Shown here: positions 61,997 to 64,000 of the stretch, piece after piece | How the letters are laid out: each line of letters opens with the position of its first letter | Numbering within the stretch: position 1 is the stretch's first letter | From: G965220075 sp965220075 | GTDB lineage: Bacteria; Chloroflexota; UBA11872 | DNA: 64,000 nucleotides | Assembly (NCBI GenBank): GCA_965220075.1 | Contig: OZ244806.1 | Span: forward strand, 558,001 to 622,000 | Reading direction: 5' to 3' | The notes under the pieces: generated by a model | Told to the model about the DNA's origin: nothing | Seen by the model: the letters and a program-made list of their open reading frames with translations, nothing else | Database searches by the model: none | Position numbers and translations under genes: made by a program

Positions 61997-64000
61997 CTAC
62001 ACCCGCGGCGTGGAGGCGGCCGCCCGCGGCCGCCTGGCCGCGCGCCGCCGAGCCTCCACGGCCCGCCGGGCGCGCTCGGCATCCACTTGCGCGGCGGGGT
62101 CGGTGTCCACCTGCGGCGGACGCGGGTTTACTTGCCAGAAGTCGCCCGCAACGGCCTGCCAACGCTCCAGCAGCCAACGGGCCAGCGCACTGCCGGTCGC
62201 CTCCGCGTGCGCCTCCACGAGGCCGCGCAAGCGCCGTGCGTGTGTGCTCTCGGTCACCCGGTCGATCGACACCAGCTCTGTGTTGGCTCTCCCTGGGAAG
62301 AGCCGGTCGGGATCGTAAACGTACGCGGTGCCGGCCGACATGCCGGCCGCGAAATTACGACCCGTGGGACCAAGCACCACGATAGAGCCGCCGGTCATGT
62401 ACTCGCAGGCGTGATCGCCCACGCCTTCCACCACGGCCGTAGCGCCGCTGTTGCGCACGCCGAAACGCTCACCCGCGCGCCCGGCCACAAAAAGCTGGCC
62501 GGAAGTCGCCCCGTACAGGCAGGTGTTGCCGGCGATCACGTTGCTCGCAGCCTCGAAGGCGGCTTCGGCCGGTGGACGGATAGACACGGTCGCGCCGCCC
62601 AGACCCTTGGCCACGTAGTCATTCGCCTCCCCGCTCAAGTCGAGACGAACGCCGCGGATTCCGAAGGCCCCGAGGCTCTGTCCGGCCGATCCTTCGAGCG
62701 CTATCCGAATCGTGTCTTCCGGCAGTCCCGCGGGTGAGATGTCATGCGCGATGACGCCGCTGAGCCGCGTCCCCACCGCGCGGTCCGCGTTGGTCACGGC
62801 GTAGGCAAGCTGCACGGGGCGCCCATGCTCAAGAGCCGCCTCTGCATCGGCCAGGATGCGCAGATCGAGCGGCTCGTCACCGGGCCGGTCGTTGCGCGGG
62901 TGCATATGGCGCAGCGGCGCGCGCCAGGTGGGATCGGGCGGCGCGAGTATCCGGTCCAGCTCGATGCTGGCTGCGCGGCCGGTCCGTCTGTCGGGATCGA
63001 GCTCCAGCCGGTCCACGCGGCCCACCAGCTCATCGAAGCGGCGAAAGCCGAGCTCCGCCAACAGTTCGCGTACGCCTTGCGCGATATGCAGAAAGAAACG
63101 GACTACGTGCTCCGGCTGGCCCGCGAAGCGCTGCCGCAGGTCCTCCCGCTGCGTAGCCACTCCCACCGGGCAGGTATTGAGGTGGCACTGTCGGGCCATC
63201 ACGCATCCCACCGACAGCACGGCGGCCGTGCCGAAGCCAAACTCCTCGGCCCCCAGCAGACCCGCAATCACGACGTCGCGAGCGGTTTTGAGACCTCCGT
63301 CGGTCCGCACGCGAATGCGGTTGCGCAGGCCGCGGGTCACGAGCACTTGCTGCGTCTCGGCCAGACCAATCTCCCACGGGACCCCCGCGTTCTTTATGGA
63401 GCTGAGGGGCGAAGCGCCGGTGCCGCCGTCGTGGCCGCTGATCAGCACGTAGTCGGCGTAGGCCTTGGCCACGCCCGCCGCCACGGTCCCCACCCCCGAT
63501 TCGGCCACCAGTTTGACCCCGACCCGAGCGCGCGTATTCGCTTGTTTGAGGTCGTAGATCAGCTGGGCCAGGTCTTCGATGCTGTAGATGTCGTGGTGCG
63601 GGGGCGGCGAGATGAGTGGAATCCCCGCGATGGTGTGGCGCAGGCCGGCGATGTAAGCCGTCACTTTGTGGGCGGGAAGCTGACCGCCCTCTCCCGGCTT
63701 TGAGCCTTGGGCCATCTTTATTTCCAGCTCTTCCGCGTGCGCCAGGTAGTTCGGAGTGACGCCGAAGCGGGCCGATGCCACTTGCTTGATGCGGCTGTCC
63801 AGCCAGTCCCCGCGCGCGTCCGGCTGGTACCAGGAGGGGTCTTCACCGCCTTCGCCGGTGTTGCTGCGCGCCCGCAGGCGGTTCATGCCGCGGCTCAGAG
63901 TGCTGTGGGCCTCCGGGCTCAGCGCTCCCACCGACATGGCGGTGCTAACGAAGCGGCGCACGATCGTCTCCACCGGCTCCACCTCGGCCAGCGGCGCCGG
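61997..64000 (-). CDS. gltB: Glutamate synthase large subunit, C-terminal part (runs off window)
   Basis: The visible 660-plus residues cover the FMN-binding synthase domain (RFGVTPNYLAHAEELEIKMAQGSKPGEGGQLP; GVGTVAAGVAKAYADYVLISGHDGGTGASPLSSIKNAG; 3Fe-4S cysteines in GCVMARQCHLNTCPVGVATQ) and the C-terminal beta-helix domain (GLGGATVSIRPP...GNTCLYGATSG...VVEGVGDHACEYMTGG). The enzyme makes glutamate from glutamine and 2-oxoglutarate. The frame is still open at the right edge, so the N-terminal amidotransferase domain lies outside. The C-terminus is extended with an Arg/Ala-rich tail. Confidence 0.95.
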   Translation of the reverse strand, partial: PAPLAEVEPVETIVRRFVSTAMSVGALSPEAHSTLSRGMNRLRARSNTGEGGEDPSWYQPDARGDWLDSRIKQVASARFGVTPNYLAHAEELEIKMAQGSKPGEGGQLPAHKVTAYIAGLRHTIAGIPLISPPPHHDIYSIEDLAQLIYDLKQANTRARVGVKLVAESGVGTVAAGVAKAYADYVLISGHDGGTGASPLSSIKNAGVPWEIGLAETQQVLVTRGLRNRIRVRTDGGLKTARDVVIAGLLGAEEFGFGTAAVLSVGCVMARQCHLNTCPVGVATQREDLRQRFAGQPEHVVRFFLHIAQGVRELLAELGFRRFDELVGRVDRLELDPDRRTGRAASIELDRILAPPDPTWRAPLRHMHPRNDRPGDEPLDLRILADAEAALEHGRPVQLAYAVTNADRAVGTRLSGVIAHDISPAGLPEDTIRIALEGSAGQSLGAFGIRGVRLDLSGEANDYVAKGLGGATVSIRPPAEAAFEAASNVIAGNTCLYGATSGQLFVAGRAGERFGVRNSGATAVVEGVGDHACEYMTGGSIVVLGPTGRNFAAGMSAGTAYVYDPDRLFPGRANTELVSIDRVTESTHARRLRGLVEAHAEATGSALARWLLERWQAVAGDFWQVNPRPPQVDTDPAAQVDAERARRAVEARRRAARRPRAAASTPRV

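Overview
The window is a 64-kb piece of a GC-rich bacterial chromosome. It uses GTG and TTG starts often and shows almost no U-tract terminators. The order rpmI-rplT-rRNA methylase-pheS-pheT, the solitary nuoE/nuoF pair and the mix of enolase-superfamily dehydratase, phytanoyl-CoA dioxygenase, D-aminoacylase, Eis-like acetyltransferase and DHA2-type exporter would fit a Chloroflexota lineage (for example SAR202-like or sponge-associated clades). That assignment is inference; there is no rRNA gene here to confirm it.

Layout. (1) 0.1-5.1 kb, minus strand: pheT, pheS, a SpoU methylase, rplT and rpmI. The usual upstream infC is not there; an IS110-family element sits in its place. (2) 5.2-9.3 kb: an accessory patch with the IS110 transposase and a long non-coding 5' flank, a VOC-fold gene, a truncated NYN-domain remnant, and a tightly coupled AAA ATPase + TOPRIM-like (DUF4276-type) pair that resembles a two-gene anti-phage module. 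(3) 9.1-15.2 kb: metallophosphoesterase, MIP18/DUF59 protein, Cas4/RecB-like nuclease, nuoF and nuoE, small hypothetical genes, and a PhyH oxygenase coupled to a small unknown gene. (4) 15.4-37.9 kb: a surface-glycan region. It holds a C-methyltransferase-like enzyme, five family 2 glycosyltransferases, a sugar aminotransferase, a nucleotide-sugar epimerase, two GT-C-like membrane proteins, a flippase, a radical SAM enzyme with a displaced cluster cysteine, AsnB, a DUF362 protein, a zinc alcohol dehydrogenase and two related membrane proteins of unknown function. Some glycosyltransferase genes are visibly AT-richer than their neighbours, suggesting mosaic assembly.

(5) 37.9-39.4 kb: an IS5-family element inside about 100-bp inverted arms whose outer ends repeat the IS terminal motif. 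(6) 39.5-45.2 kb: an enolase-superfamily dehydratase, a DHA2 exporter behind an AT-rich promoter/operator-like segment, and a large UvrD-like helicase with a nuclease-like insert and zinc ribbons. (7) 45.6-52.1 kb, minus strand: housekeeping genes glmS, a DivIC/FtsB-like gene, dut, tilS and ftsH. (8) 52.2-54.8 kb: three genes linked by TAATG/TGATG overlaps, namely a zinc-dependent phospholipase C-like protein, an N-acyl-D-amino-acid deacylase, and a 75-residue protein with two DnaJ-type CxxCxGxG motifs. (9) 54.9-64 kb: a VOC protein, pcm, a membrane-bound spermidine-synthase-like protein, a D-cysteine desulfhydrase-like enzyme, tRNA-Val(GAC), a nuclease with a lamin-tail domain and no ordinary start codon, higBA, a small membrane protein and the C-terminal part of gltB, which runs off the right edge.

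The most interesting items are the AAA-TOPRIM pair beside IS110 debris, the coupled zinc-knuckle gene missed by size-limited ORF calling, the nested IS5 ends, the IS110 flank as a bridge-RNA candidate, and the unusual radical SAM enzyme inside the glycan operon.
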